Origin: Rhabditoides inermis
Taxonomy: Eukaryota; Nematoda; Chromadorea; Rhabditida; Rhabditidae
Assembly: GCA_963966185.1 (NCBI GenBank)
Contig: CAWZYM010000355.1
Location: 914,501-978,500, forward strand
Reading direction: 5' to 3'
Length of the DNA: 64,000 bases
Shown: piece by piece, positions 32,535 to 44,626 of the stretch
Layout of the letters: each line of letters opens with the position of its first letter
How positions within the stretch are numbered: position 1 is the stretch's first letter
Translations under genes and position numbers: made by a program
Notes under the pieces: generated by a model
Told to the model about the DNA's origin: nothing
Seen by the model: only the letters and a program-made list of their open reading frames with translations
Databases searched by the model: none

Positions 32535-32865
32535 ACCATCCGTTCTTATTTTGTATCGACTCATCTAGACCGGAACAGTTTTCGCTGTGGACTTGGGTTT
32601 GAGACAATGGCTTATGATTTACTGAATGAACGGGAGGGAAGAGACTCGACTTTTGTGAAACGGCATCATAGACACTATATTATTTTTCAGAAGCCTTTTC
32701 GAGCGGAGACGTTTCCGAGTTTCCCTATCTCTGATATTCATCGTGGTTTATCAGAGTGGTCCGTGATCGATTGATTATCGATCGGTTGCTGTTTGAGAAC
32801 CGGAAACCGCGTCCGGCTATGATGAACTCTATGGAGATCATTTGTTTCAGAATACGTAGGGGGGT

Positions 32866-32960
32866 TGCTGATGTTATGGATGTTGTCACGCAGGACCTTG
32901 CGGTCACGCTTGGCGCCTCCCCTTTCCGAGTCCCTTGCTTTCCTTGCAGCGTCCAGACAT
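32866..32960 (-). pseudogene. Histone H4 pseudogene, second type, copy B
   Basis: Counterpart of 5604-5698. Confidence 0.75.
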
Positions 32961-33403
32961 AGAAGTAGTAGCTCGATGACCGGTGCTCTCATATATTCAA
33001 GAGACTCGCTTCCCGACCGACGAGGGACCCCAAACGCGCGCGAAAATCTCTCACCCCGTCAATCTCTCTCACCAAGCACCCGTTCTTCTTTGGCTATGAC
33101 TGATGAGAGAGAGGGAGAGAAAGACTTTCTCACCTTCCAACAGTTTCCTCCCTCTCCAGCTATTGGACAAAAGCCGCGTCAAAGTAGTTTTCGCACCTCA
33201 CATAGTCGTCTAATGAGCTGCATTACTGGTCTGAAGGGGCAGTGTCCGCACTCGCTCAAGCGCATCACTTTTTTTATAATTGTATGTTGACGCGGAATCG
33301 TGTTGTAGCACTAAAGTAGCGGTCAAATATTAAATTCTCACTTTAGTACGCCAGGTGACCACTCATTCGTGTTCGCTACATTTGCTCGGTTCAGTGTTCT
33401 CTC

Positions 33404-33484
33404 AGCCCAACTGCACGATGGGAGTCGAACCCACAGCACTAACCAGAAGGCTAGGCAACCACATAACCAGCACGGGACATGGGC
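33404..33484 (-). repeat. tRNA-like remnant, second copy in B
   Basis: Counterpart of 6142-6222. Confidence 0.3.
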
Positions 33485-33536
33485 TAATCGAACACCGAAC
33501 CAACACCATACCAAAGGAAACAACTTAATTTGAAAA

Positions 33537-33582
<46 letters not shown>

Positions 33583-33705
33583 CAACTATTTCGCTCCACT
33601 ATACAACTATTTTTAATCATTGATAACATTTTTGTACTAGAACATCGCGCTCACGCTCAATCACGATTCGAATGATAAATGGATGTAGTTTAATGGCACA
33701 CTCAC

Positions 33706-33839
33706 CCATGTGTCTCCGTCGCCCGGCACGCGCCAGACCACAGCTCCAGTCACATCACAGTTGTCCTCGTCCCGAAACCGCAGTCCAGTATGCGCGTCGA
33801 GCCTACTCGCCTCAATCAAACGCTCGATGGACGGGGCGC
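33706..33839 (-). pseudogene. Exon-like fragment, second copy in B
   Basis: Counterpart of 6444-6577. Confidence 0.4.
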
Positions 33840-33860
33840 CTGCTGACGTAGATGTCGGAG

Positions 33861-33968
33861 GACTCCCTTGATAGCGATGAGGGCGTACGCGACTTTACCA
33901 CTGGTGGTGGTGTTGATGCTCATCACAAGATGAATGTGCTGGAAGTCGGCGGGAACAATCAACGACAT
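33861..33968 (-). pseudogene. Ribosomal protein S18 N-terminal fragment, second copy in B
   Basis: Counterpart of 6599-6706. Confidence 0.65.
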
Positions 33969-34189
33969 GTTTGCCGCACGTATTCACCTCAAACGCATTA
34001 GCTTATTTACATCAATCAACCTTTGTTTCTAAAAATAAGATGGTATGGAAACACAACGACTACCCCATGTAACTTGTTATCCGAAAATCACCCACCTTTT
34101 CATCATGTCAAAATTCATGATGAGAAAGTGGTAACACTCGGCGTACAAGAACATACATTGAACATGACAATAGGGAATAGGCCACTCAC

Positions 34190-34308
34190 ATGTAAGTTTC
34201 CCTGGAGCAGCTCCAGCATGTCTTCCTATCAGTCCATACTCGAGCATATTCTGTGTTCATCAGCTGCTCATCGCAGTACGCGGTGCAATCCGCAAACGAG
34301 AACAGCCG
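34190..34308 (-). pseudogene. Cysteine-rich exon-like fragment, second copy in B
   Basis: Counterpart of 6928-7046. Confidence 0.35.
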
Positions 34309-35604
34309 CTAATATTCCTAGAAAATTTGAATTATGACAGATACATTGAGATTAATGACAATCAAAAACGTTAATTATTTTACACTTACTATAACCTCTT
34401 ACACCCATCAAAAGGAGGGTGGATAAGTTATTGACCTTCTCTGGCCTCCGTGGACGGTTCCAAGGCGGAGACATCTGCATCCAGACCGGCCGAGAGTGCC
34501 GGCTCCGAGCATGGGTCATGCCGAGCTATGCAGAGTGTGATAGCAAAAATGTTATGCTATTGCAGATCAAACGTCAAGTCCCGCGACAGACAATGAGGCC
34601 GTACCTCACCCTGGCAGGTGCCATTTCTATTTCCTGGAACAGAACTGAAAAGTCATTTCAGATAAAATATGGGATTATGTTCTCCTTGAACGGTCGACCC
34701 CGCAGAGGACTGTTTTTCGAACCGTTGCATATCAACAGTTCGGAAAACAGTACAACACGGGGGCGAGACACGGATGAACAAACTAATAATTTGGGGCAAA
34801 CAAAACAACTCACTTTCAATTTGATCGAGAGATCATACATTCGGAATAACGAATATGCCATTACGTAGTAATAAAGTAATGAAGTAGACCAGTAATAAAG
34901 GGGTTAAAGATTCACCCACAACAATACAGCAGCAAGAACAACGTCGAAAATGATTTCTACATTTTTACGCGCAGATCACATACTGCTGCGTATCCGCCTG
35001 TTTTAGGCTGATGTGCAGCATTAAATTTGAACGTGTATTTCGCGCGCAAGTGTCGCTGGGAATCGGATTATTTTTTTTTTTGCAGAATATCATGCAGTGT
35101 TTAATTACTCTATAAAATAATCATATCAGTGAATACTGAGTAATTTATAGTGAATCGTGAAAGTGATATACATTGTGTTGTAGACTGATCCTATGTACTA
35201 CGTACTTTATTTGCATGTGTGGAAAGAGCGACCACAACGAGAGGCGACAGATCCATGGCGACAGATCACCTGGTATCCATCACATATACCAGAAAAATCC
35301 ACCACATTCAGGTCATCCAACACATTACAGAAGGTGATCAAGTCATTGCGTGACCAGTCATGCAGCTCAGACTATGTGAGGTGCGGAAAAGAGGGTTGGA
35401 AGGTCAAGGTGGATAGAACTGTCAGAAGGTGATCAAGTCTTTCTCTTCTTCCCCTCTGCTCATGCAGTAGATTGTTGGTTGACTTATGGGTGTCGAATGT
35501 GAGCTTGTTTCCTTGTGTACACCTCGCGGTCGTGCATGTGGTTCTCTCCGCCACTAGTCATCCTCCACCAAGGGGGAGCCAGTGCCACTAACGTACCAGA
35601 TCTC

Positions 35605-35648
<44 letters not shown>

Positions 35649-35649
<1 letters not shown>

Positions 35650-36114
35650 TCTCTTTCAAATTGGTTCCAATCGATCACGCGTCGCGTCCATCGGTCGTCG
35701 TTGCAAGTCATGATGCGGCGGGCGAACCTCCACTTCCTTGATCTTGCCTCGCACAGCACGTCTCGTAATCCCGTCAGTTGTCGTATATCCTTGCACGGCA
35801 CTTTGTCCAGTAAAGTCAACCCTAGCATCTTTCGCTCCATTCGTCGTTGAACAGTTCTCAGCTTCTGCAGGTCTTCTCTTCTTAGACTCCATGTCTCGGC
35901 AGCGTAGGTCAGTGCGGGAAGAACTGCCATCCGAAATACTTTCCTCCGCAGTCGCATCGGCGCACTCTTCAGCGTCAGGAACTGGCTATGACGGAAGAAT
36001 GCGCCCCAGCCAGCCTGTATCCTTCTTGTGCTTCTTGTCACCTCCACTCGGTCGTCGGTCAGGAAACTAAGAGAGCGGCCCAGATAGACGAATTTGTTTA
36101 TAGTTTTCTTCAGG
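35649..36114 (-). pseudogene. RTE-type LINE fragment, inverted copy in B
   Basis: Counterpart of 8385-8850. Confidence 0.85.
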
Positions 36115-36167
36115 GAGATAGTTGGGGACATTGTACATTTGACTACAGAAATTAAGATTGACAGAGA

Positions 36168-36197
<30 letters not shown>

Positions 36198-36199
<2 letters not shown>

Positions 36200-36289
36200 A
36201 GAAGAAGAAGAAGAAGAAGAAGAAGAAGAAGAAGAAGAAGAAGAAGAAGAAGAAGAAGAAGAAGAAGAAGAAGAAGAAGAAGAAGAAGA
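36198..36289. repeat. GAA microsatellite, copy B
   Basis: Counterpart of 8934-9025. It looks the same length, which is surprising for such a repeat. Confidence 0.95.
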
Positions 36290-36304
36290 GGAGAAGGAGA
36301 GGGA

Positions 36305-36480
36305 GACTTACCTAGTGGGTTCTACATTCTGTTGCCTTTCTCGGTCGGTGGCCGTTGTAGCTTGTTCATCTCCCCGTTTCATTCCATCATAGATACCAGA
36401 CTATTCACCAGCAGCAGGTCATCCAACACATCACGGTGATAACCATTGAGAGAGAGAAATAGAGAGAGAGAGAGAGAAAT

Positions 36481-36512
<32 letters not shown>

Positions 36513-36675
36513 AGGAGAGGGAGACTTGCACTTGCCCAGTGGGTTCTACATTCTGTTGCCTTTCTCGGTCGGTGGCCGTTGTAGCTTGTTCATCTCCCCG
36601 TTTCATTCCATCATAGATACCAGACTATCCACATCCAGCAGGTCATCCAACACATCACGGGAATAACCATTGGGA
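36305..36675. repeat. Two tandem units of about 218 bp, copy B
   Basis: Counterpart of 9041-9411. Confidence 0.8.
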
Positions 36676-36756
36676 GAGAGAGAGAGGGGTAGAGGAGAAG
36701 GAGAGGGAGACTTGCACTTGCCCAGTGGGTTCAACATTCTGTTGCCTTTCTCGGTC

Positions 36757-36866
36757 GGTGGCTTGCTTTATGGTACCCTGGAATTGTATGTTATCGCGCA
36801 GGACCTTGCGGTGACGCTTCTTGGCGCCTCTCTTCCCTAGTCGCTTGCGCCTTGCCCCGTCCACAT
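36757..36866 (-). pseudogene. Histone H4 N-terminal pseudogene, copy B
   Basis: Counterpart of 9493-9602. Confidence 0.75.
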
Positions 36867-36918
36867 ATGATTGTAGTAGATCACGAGTGAGATGACGACT
36901 GCTCCGAGGCGCTTTCAT

Positions 36919-37292
36919 ATATGCCAGATCGTAGTTCCCGACCGACTAGGGACCCCAAAAGTCTCTCACCCCGTCCCTCTCTCTCTATTTCTCTCTGTCT
37001 CTCTCTCTCTCTCTTTCTCTCTCTCTCACCACCAGGCACCCGTTCTTCTTTGGCTATGACTGAGAGGGAGAGAGAGAACGACTTGCTTACCTTTCAACGG
37101 TTTCCTCCTTCTTCAGCTATTGGACAAAAGCCGCGTGAAAGTAGTTTTCACACCTCACATAGTCGTCTAATGATCTGCATTCATCTGAAGGGGCGGTGCC
37201 CGCACTCGCTCAAGCACATCATTTTTGAACGGATTGAGGGAAGAGGGAACACTGCTATCCTGTTCAGATATTGGCGGGGACTGGGCCGCGTG
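36919..37292. repeat. CCAAT-containing repeat block, second copy in B
   Basis: Counterpart of 9657-10028. Confidence 0.6.
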
Positions 37293-37406
37293 CCGAAAGT
37301 CGCAGTGACTACGTGAGAGTAGAAGAGTAGACAGAAGGTACCATCGTACTGTCTCTAGAATGTTGTTGTCAACGCTGCGGAAACGAGAGAAAAACATAGA
37401 GAGAGA

Positions 37407-37474
<68 letters not shown>

Positions 37475-37864
37475 AGGGAGGAGAGAGAAAGGAGAGTAGA
37501 CATAACTGTCTCTCGAAAGTCGCAGTGATTACTGCAGACGTGAGAATAGAAGAGTAGACAGAAGATATCATTGTACTGTCTCTAGAATGTTGTTGTCACC
37601 GCTGCGGAGACGTGAGTAGACGAGTGAGAGAGCGCGAGATAGAAAGAGAGAAAGAGAGAGAGAGAGAGAGATAGAGAGAGAGAAAGAGAGAAGGGAAAAG
37701 AGAGGATTGAGAGTAGACATAACTGTCTCTCGAAAGTCGCAATGACTACTGCAGAGGCAGACGTGAGAATAGAAGAGTATACAAAAGATACCATAGTACT
37801 GTCTCTAGAAAGTTGTTGTCACCGCTGCGGAGACGTGAGAATAGACGAGAGAGAGAAAAGAAAG
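37293..37864. repeat. Three tandem units of about 215 bp, copy B
   Basis: Counterpart of 10029-10600. Confidence 0.8.
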
Positions 37865-38220
37865 TGAGAAAGAAAGAGACAGAGGGAGAGAGAGGAAGGA
37901 GGAGAGAGAGAGAGGAAAAAGGGTAGGGGAGAGATATTGAGGAAGAGGAAGTAAATGAGTTGAAAATAGAGAAAATGAGAAAGAAAACATAGAAAGAAAG
38001 TAGGAGAGAGAGAAAGAGATGTTTCTACGCAAAAATCAACTATTTTTCTATTTTTTTCTATTCTTGTATACCTAGTGCGGAGGAGCGCGACAGCGCGCCG
38101 GAGCGCTAGTCATCAACAATAGTTGACAGCATGGACAAATAATACGTTTCACAATATGTCCATACAAACACACCAGTAAACTATACAATTGGAAGTTTAG
38201 GAGTAATCACATCCACTCAC

Positions 38221-38322
38221 CTCCCACTCGAGTAGACTAGCGACTGTGAGCCCGGCGGCGGCCGACGCGTTGACATTGCCATACGAGAAATTGGGAAGGG
38301 GGCGCCACGAAGCAGGCTTGTT
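38221..38322 (-). CDS. Exon of unrecognised gene, copy B
   Basis: Counterpart of 10957-11058, with both splice sites kept. The segment begins NKPASWRPLPNFSYG. Confidence 0.55.
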
Positions 38323-38428
38323 CTGTGACAAACAAAACTATTAATCATACTTGATTGAAGAAAACTGACCCATTTCCTGCTCTTTCCGGATTCAATTCAC
38401 ACTTGCTCATTTCAACCCGTCCACATAC

Positions 38429-38584
38429 CTTCTTGAGCGTGAGCAGCCTGACATCCTGTTCGTTCTTTCCATTTGCGGCGAAGGAGACGAGCCACTGAGT
38501 GGTGAAGAGCCAGCACAGGCCGCTGACACGGGGAGAGGAGGAGGAGATCGAGCAGTCAGAGGGGACGGCGGTCGTGCGGACGAT
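38429..38584 (-). CDS. Exon of unrecognised gene, copy B
   Basis: Counterpart of 11165-11320, with both splice sites kept. Confidence 0.55.
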
Positions 38585-38723
38585 CTGCAAGTAGAGCATA
38601 AACCCATTCTACAACATTGATTGTTCTGCAGAACAAATATTATACTGAAAAGATAACCATTTTAAACAGTACATCGTGCATCATCAATTTTGCACACACA
38701 CAATACAACAATACATAAACCAC

Positions 38724-38842
38724 CCACATCCAGCTCTGTTGGGCTGGGCGTTGGCACTGCGACTGGCGCGATGCGCTCTTTCCACTACTACGACTGATGT
38801 CTCCGAAAGCATACTGCCGGCATGCTGCCTCTTCTCCACCTC
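38724..38842 (-). CDS. Possible upstream exon, copy B
   Basis: Counterpart of 11460-11578. Weak donor. Confidence 0.3.
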
Positions 38843-38981
38843 CTACAAGAAAGAATACACGCCAAACACCACATGATGAAAATACATGAAACGCGTGACA
38901 GCACATGGCAGAATGAGTACACGAGTAACGACGCAATAGACATGTGACAATTATGGCTAATATCAAATCAACATAGAAACA

Positions 38982-39462
38982 ATTATCTTTTAAAAGTACT
39001 TCCGTAAAAAGTGTTGTTTGTGTTAACCTGATTCAAGAAAAGCGCATGCATAGATTATTAATTTTTGAAAAATCAAATCGTAAACACCTGAACATGAAAA
39101 CTAACACAAACTTGCTCTTTCAAACGAATATAGAATAGTTACACGTAACATTCAGAATAATACGAGTGTTTTGTTTATTCAGTGTTTTTTTTTGCGGACA
39201 CGAAATATACATACTGTTTATCAATAAAATAATATGTTAATCGTGATGTTGTTTGACTCAATGTTTCAGGTGTAAAAATGTCAAAAAAATAAAACATGGT
39301 ATTATTCAACATTTTTCGTTTTGAAAGAGCAAGTTTGTGTTAGTTTTCATGTTCAGGTGTTTACGATTTGATTTTTCAAAAATTAATAATCTATGCATGC
39401 GCTTTTCTTGAATCAGGTTAACACAAACAACACTTTTTACGGAAGTACTTTTAAAAGATAAT
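38982..39462. mobile_element. Long palindromic element, copy B
   Basis: Counterpart of 11718-12198. Confidence 0.8.
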
Positions 39463-39559
39463 ATATGTCCTTTTGTTGAATTTCATAGAAATTTTCTCTC
39501 TCATCTTCATACATGTTCTTCTGTCATTATTTCATCAATTTCATTTCGAATTTATTCGA

Positions 39560-41589
39560 TATTTTCTCGTTCTCTCGTTCTCTCCTCCTCTCCTCCTCCC
39601 CATCCCTCCTTCCCTCCTTCCCTCTTTCTCTCTTTCTCTCTTTCTCTCGTTCTCTCATTCTCTCGTTTTCTTGTTATATCGTTCTCTCGTTCTCTCGTTC
39701 TCTCATTCTCTCGTTCTCTCGTTCTCTCTTTCTCTCATTCTTTCTTTTTCTCGTTCTCTCGTTCTCTCTTTCTCTCGTTCTCTCCTTCCCTTCCTTCCCT
39801 TCCTTCCCTCCTTCTCTCCTTCTCTCCTTCCCTTCCTTCCCTCCTTCTCTCCTTCTCTCCTCCTCTCCTCCTCTCCTTCTCTCCTTCCCTCCTTCTATCT
39901 TTCTCTCTTTCTCTCTTTCTCTCCTTCTCTCGTTCTCTCGTTCTCTAGTTCTCTCGTTCTCTCGTTCTCTCGTTCTCTCGCTCTCTCATTCTCTCGTTCT
40001 CTCATTCTCTCGTTCTCTCATACTCTCGTTCTCTCGTTCTCTCGTTCTCTCGTTCTCTCGTTCTCTCGTTCACTCCGTCTCTCCTTCTCTTCTTCTCTCC
40101 TTCTCTCCTTCCCTCCTTCTCTCTTTCTCTCTTTCTCTCGTTCTCTAGTTCTCTCGTTATATCGTTCTCTCTTTCTCTCGTTCTCTCGTTCTCTCGTTCT
40201 CTCTTTTTATCGTTCTCTCTTTCTCTCCTTCCCTCCTTCTCTCTTTCTCTCTTTCCCTCCTTCTCTAGTTCTCTCCTTCTCTCCTTCTCTCCTTCTCTCC
40301 TTCTCTCCTTCTCTCTTTCTCTCGTTCTCTCTTTCTCTCGTTCTCTCGTTCTCTCTTTCTCTCCTTCTCTCCTTCTCTCCTTCTCTCCTTCTCTCCTTCT
40401 CTCCTTCTCTCGTTCTCTCCGTCTCTCCTTCTCTTCTTCCCTCCTTCCCTCCTTCTCTCTTTCTCTCTTTCCCTCGTTCTCTAGTTCTCTCCTTCTCTCC
40501 TTCTCTCCTTCTCTCCTTCTCTCCTTCTCTCCTTCTCTCTTTCTCTCGTTCTCTCGTTCTCTCGTTCTCTCCTTCTCTCTTTCTCTCCTTCTCTTCTTCC
40601 CTCCTTCCCTCCTTCTATCTTTCTCTCGTTCTCTCGTTCTCTAGTTCTCTAGTTCTCTCGTTCTCTCGTTCTCTCGTTCTCTCGTTCTCTCTTTCTCTCG
40701 TTCTCTCTTTCTCTCCTTCCCTCCTTCTCTCTTTCTCTCTTTCCCTCCTTCTCTAGTTCTCTCCTTCTCTCCTTCTCTCCTTCTCTCCTTCTCTCTTTCT
40801 CTCGTTCTCTCTTTCTCTCGTTCTCTCTTTCTCTCCTTCTCTCCTTCTCTCGTTCTCTCGTTCTCTCGTTCTCTCCGTCTCTCCTTCTCTCCTTCTCTCT
40901 TTCTCTCGTTCTCTCTTTCTCTCGTTCTCTCTTTCTCTCCTTCTCTCCTTCTCTCGTTCTCTCGTTCTCTCGTTCTCTCGTTTTCTCCGTCTCTCCTTCT
41001 CTTCTTCCCTCCTTCCCTCCTTCTCTCTTTCTCTCTTTCCCTCGTTCTCTAGTTCTCTCCTTCTCTCCTTCTCTCTGTCTCTCGTTCTCTCGTTCTCTCG
41101 TTCTCTCTTTCTCTCCTTCTCTCGTTCTCTCGTTCTCTCCGTATCTCCTTCTCTTCTTCCCTCCTTCCCTCCTTCTATCTTTCTCTCGTTCTCTCGTTCT
41201 CTAGTTCTCTCGTTCTCTCGTTCTCTCGTTCTCTCCTTCCTTCCCTCCTTCTCCCTTTCTCTCTTTCTCTCGTTCTCTAGTTCTCTAGTTCTCTTTTTAT
41301 ATCTTTCTCTCGTTCTCTCTTTCTCTCTTTCTCTCGTTCTCTCGTTCTCTCGTTCTCTCGTTCTCTCGTTCTCTCGTTCTCTCGTTCTCTCTTTCTCTCG
41401 TTCTCTAGTTCTTTTGTTATATCGTTCGCCCTTTCTCTCGTTCTCCCTTTCTCTCGTTCTCTCTTTCTCGCGGTCTCTCGTTCTCTCTTTCTCTCTTTCT
41501 CTCTTTCTCTCTTTCTCTCTTTCTCTCTTTCTCTCTTTCTCTCTTTCTCTCTTTCTCTCGGTCTCTCGTTCTCTCTTTCTCTCTCCCCT
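39560..41589. repeat. 8-bp pyrimidine array, copy B
   Basis: Counterpart of 12296-14317, longer by 8 bases, which is one unit, in the TTCTCTCT run near 41500. The second duplication of the window starts within it, at about 39868. Confidence 0.95.
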
Positions 41590-42106
41590 TATCTAATTCC
41601 TACTGATCGCCGCCACCAAAGTGCATCTGTCTCTCTCTCCAAACAACGTGCTCTCTCGCGTGCTCTCTCGCTCGCCTGCCAGCAGAGGGCTAGCTATCAG
41701 CTAGCGTGACTGGAAACGCTACAGCTGGGATTGTCTCTACCGTTTTCTTCCCCATTTTCTTCCCCCATCCTTCTCCCCATCCCCTCCTCCTCTTTCTCTC
41801 TCTCTCAAACACCAACTAAACTCTATTCCCATTCTATCCATGCCCTTCCACCCTTCCGTTTTGATTCCATATGAAGAGTAGATTTTTAAACATTTTATAA
41901 AACATACAAAGCCAGATAATAAAACATGATGACAACATGATATAAAACATACATATAAAAGCGAGCAAAGTAATAAAATTCTCATATCAACAATATCAAC
42001 AATAATACAGATGGGATGGTGATTGGAGAGCGGTCCTCTCTGCGCACGGTGGCGTGCCAGACTGCCTGCAATGCATCCAGTCGGCACCCATCACATTCCC
42101 TTTCAT

Positions 42107-42201
42107 ATCCCCTCACTCACTGGTTGTGAACAGCTTTCTGGTGCGGGCGTCAGGTGGGCGTGTGTGAGAGAGTGTGAGGGCGGGAGGCTGAGGTAGTCAC
42201 A
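42107..42201. repeat. Left direct repeat of truncated LINE, copy B
   Basis: Counterpart of 14835-14929. Confidence 0.8.
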
Positions 42202-42206
42202 AGCAG

Positions 42207-43532
42207 GTATCGCTGCTATACAAGAAGGGCGACCCACTCGACATCGGCAACTACAGGCCGATCTCTGTGTCTTCGACGCTGCTGAAGCTGCTGATGCGGA
42301 CTGTGCTCGCTCGACTACAGCCGTCATTGGAGGCGCAGCAGCCGCGGGAGCAGACCGGCTTTCGGAGAGGATTCAGCTGTAACGACCACATTCTGGTGAC
42401 GCGCGAAGTGATCTACAAGCTCTATCGCCACGGATACCACGGCTACCTTGTTTTCGTGGACTTTGCCAAGGCCTACGACTCCATCGAACACAACGACACG
42501 TGGCTGGCGCTGAAGAGATGTGGAGTGCACCCCGCCTACATTCGACTGCTGCAGAACATCTACAACGACGGCAAGACGAAGGTAAACGTTCGAGGAACAT
42601 TGGCTGAAATCGAAGTGAAGAAAGGAGTGCGCCAAGGCTGCCCGCTATCCCCTCATTTGTTCAACTGCGTGCTTGCTGAAATCTGTGCCAAGATGGACTT
42701 CGACTTTGTTGGAGTCGGACTAGACATTGGAGGACAAAGGCTGACTCATCTTTGTTATGCTGACGACATCATCCTTTTTGCACGTTCGGCCTCGGCTGCA
42801 GAGAGGATGCTGGAGGAACTGGCGGAGAAGAGCAGCGACTACGGGCTGTACGTGAACAGGAAGAAGACAGTGATCATGAGTAACGGGCCGAAGAAGAGCA
42901 TTCGACTGGACGGAGGAGACCTGCAGTACGTAGACAAATTCGTCTATCTGGGCCGCTCTCTTAGTTTCCTGACCGACGACCGAGTGGAGGTGACAAGAAG
43001 GATACAGGCTGGCTGGGGCGCTTTCTTCCGCCATAGCCAGTTCCTGACGCTGAAGAGTGCGCCGATGCGACTGCGGAGGAAAGTATTTCGGATGGCAGTT
43101 CTTCCCGCACTGACCTACGCTGCCGAGACATGGAGTCTAAGAAGAGAAGACCTGCAGAAGCTGAGAACTGTTCAACGACGAATGGAACGAAAGATGCTCG
43201 GGTTGACTCTACTGGACAAAGTGCCGTGCAAGGATATACGACGACTGACGGGATTACGAGACGTGCTGTGCGAGGCGAGATCAAGGAAGTGGAGGTTCGC
43301 CCGCCGCATCATGACTTGCAACGACGACCGATGGACGCGACGCGTGATCGATTGGAACCCGCCGAGGAAAGGCAAGGCCGGTCGCCCCCATCTACAGTGG
43401 AGCGACGAATTCAAGAAGACGATCCAGACCAATAGGAGGACCCTCGAGGAGGAATGGAAGAGTGTGGCCGCAGACACTGATGCGACAAGATGGAATAATT
43501 TTGCTTCCCGGCGCTACTCTGTGAATGATTGA
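42207..43532 (+). CDS. 5'-truncated RTE-type LINE reverse transcriptase, copy B
   Basis: Same frame as 14935-16260, open throughout. The protein appears identical to copy A; one silent base in the PHLQW codons (CATCTA versus CATTTA) sets B apart from both A and C. Confidence 0.9.
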   Translation, partial: VSLLYKKGDPLDIGNYRPISVSSTLLKLLMRTVLARLQPSLEAQQPREQTGFRRGFSCNDHILVTREVIYKLYRHGYHGYLVFVDFAKAYDSIEHNDTWLALKRCGVHPAYIRLLQNIYNDGKTKVNVRGTLAEIEVKKGVRQGCPLSPHLFNCVLAEICAKMDFDFVGVGLDIGGQRLTHLCYADDIILFARSASAAERMLEELAEKSSDYGLYVNRKKTVIMSNGPKKSIRLDGGDLQYVDKFVYLGRSLSFLTDDRVEVTRRIQAGWGAFFRHSQFLTLKSAPMRLRRKVFRMAVLPALTYAAETWSLRREDLQKLRTVQRRMERKMLGLTLLDKVPCKDIRRLTGLRDVLCEARSRKWRFARRIMTCNDDRWTRRVIDWNPPRKGKAGRPHLQWSDEFKKTIQTNRRTLEEEWKSVAADTDATRWNNFASRRYSVND

Positions 43533-43591
43533 TGTTTTGAGTTATGATCACATAATGCGATACCGGATAAATGTTGAATTGAATTGAATTG

Positions 43592-43687
43592 ATCCCCTCA
43601 CTCACTGGTTGTGAACAGCTTTCTGGTGCGGGCGTCAGGTGGGCGTCGGATGACAGAGTATGAGGGCGGGAGGCTGAGGTAGTCACA
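43592..43687. repeat. Right direct repeat of truncated LINE, copy B
   Basis: Counterpart of 16320-16415. Confidence 0.8.
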
Positions 43688-43739
43688 GGGCAAGGGATGG
43701 GAGAGAAGGATGGGGAAGGAGCGTCAGTAAAAGCGCGTC

Positions 43740-43757
43740 TTACTGGAGGAGTATGAG
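43740..43757 (-). CDS. Host gene, last exon (copy B)
   Basis: After a CTTTGCAG acceptor the frame reads LILLQ and TAA, in phase 0 with the exon at 43808-43928. The exon is short, but the stop, phase and acceptor all agree. The RTE-type LINE lies about 200 bases downstream on the opposite strand, probably in or just past the 3' untranslated region. Confidence 0.65.
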   Translation of the reverse strand, partial: LILLQ

Positions 43758-43807
43758 CTGCAAAGGTACAATACACTTCTATCTTCTAGCTGATTCATTC
43801 TCCTCAC

Positions 43808-43928
43808 CTGTCCAGTAGCGTCCACCTGATACATGTTTGTCGGCTTGACGACCTTCACGAAGTCTTGATCAAGGAAAACGGCTTCTCTCTTCAATAGCTT
43901 GGCCAGGGCCCGGCGAACTTGGTTCTTG
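43808..43928 (-). CDS. Host gene, penultimate exon (copy B)
   Basis: One base plus 40 codons lie between a TTATTGCAG acceptor and a GTGAGG donor. The segment starts KNQVRRALAKLLKREAVFLD and ends NMYQVDATGQ. With the preceding exon it looks like a small helical, winged-helix-like C-terminal domain, but I do not recognise the family. Confidence 0.75.
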
Positions 43929-43996
43929 CTGCAATAACGTGAACATCAGTGCGGATAACTTCTATGCGACATGAATCCATAATAGACCGCACTCAC

Positions 43997-44118
43997 TTGA
44001 TGTCCTGCTTTCCGATCTTGCATGTTTGGCGGATTCGCTTCTCCAGAGACAGCTTGTGGGGGGGAACGGACCCGCTGCTGCCCACTGTGTAGTAGACAAG
44101 CGACTCAACACTCCACTT
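43997..44118 (-). CDS. Host gene, exon (copy B)
   Basis: 40 codons plus 2 bases lie between a GTGATTTAG acceptor and a GTGAGTGC donor. The segment runs from KWSVESLVYYTVG to QTCKIGKQDI and needs the first base of the next exon to complete an Asn codon, which it does. This exon is missing from copy A, whose break at 16717 falls in the intron between it and the next exon. Confidence 0.75.
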
Positions 44119-44180
44119 CTAAATCACTTGTGCTTAAATCAGTTAAATTCGCCCCGGATGTGCATGTGCCGACCACGTAC

Positions 44181-44363
44181 CTCAAATCCACACGCGACTG
44201 CCGTGGGATGAACGGTCACAGACGACGTATGATCCGCTTGGTCTTGGGCATCCTGCACGTTGAGAACCTGCTCGATGACAGGCAGCTGTAGCAGGAGGAA
44301 ATCGAAATGCGTCTTGGCGTTCTTGTGGGTGTCGCCTCGCAGTTGATCCGAGAGATCGGGGTA
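44181..44363 (-). CDS. Host gene, exon (copy B)
   Basis: Exactly 61 codons lie between a CTCCTTACAG acceptor and a GTACGTGG donor, phase 0 on both sides. It begins YPDLSDQLRGDTHKNAKTHF and ends TAVACGFE, with a leucine-rich, probably helical middle. No family recognised. Confidence 0.75.
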
Positions 44364-44418
44364 CTGTAAGGAGAATATGTTCAATATTTAGTGTTCACGT
44401 GTTCTATTAATCACTCAC

Positions 44419-44553
44419 TTTTCGCAAAACTTCTTCGCGGCAAAGAGACATGGCCTCGAGGGTGACTTGCAACCGGTTCACGCGCGCCGCGATGGCGCCA
44501 TAGAAGGACTTGCTGATCTGCGGGTCGGGCATCGGCTCGTTCATCACACTCTT
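44419..44553 (-). CDS. Host gene, exon (copy B)
   Basis: Exactly 45 codons lie between a GCTTTTCAG acceptor and a GTGAGTGA donor, phase 0. It begins KSVMNEPMPDPQISKSFYG and ends LCREEVLRK. I could not find the exon before it; a motif cluster and unrecognised DNA lie upstream. The copy in C is frameshifted here. Confidence 0.7.
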
Positions 44554-44626
44554 CTGAAAAGCTCAAATGTGGTACAGAGTCGGTCGGCATAAGTAGTTTG
44601 GGTGGCACATACTTTAAGGGACTTTT

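Larger units (their letters stand above)
33067..35614. repeat. Internal duplicated module, second copy in B
   Basis: Counterpart of 5805-8352. Confidence 0.9.
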
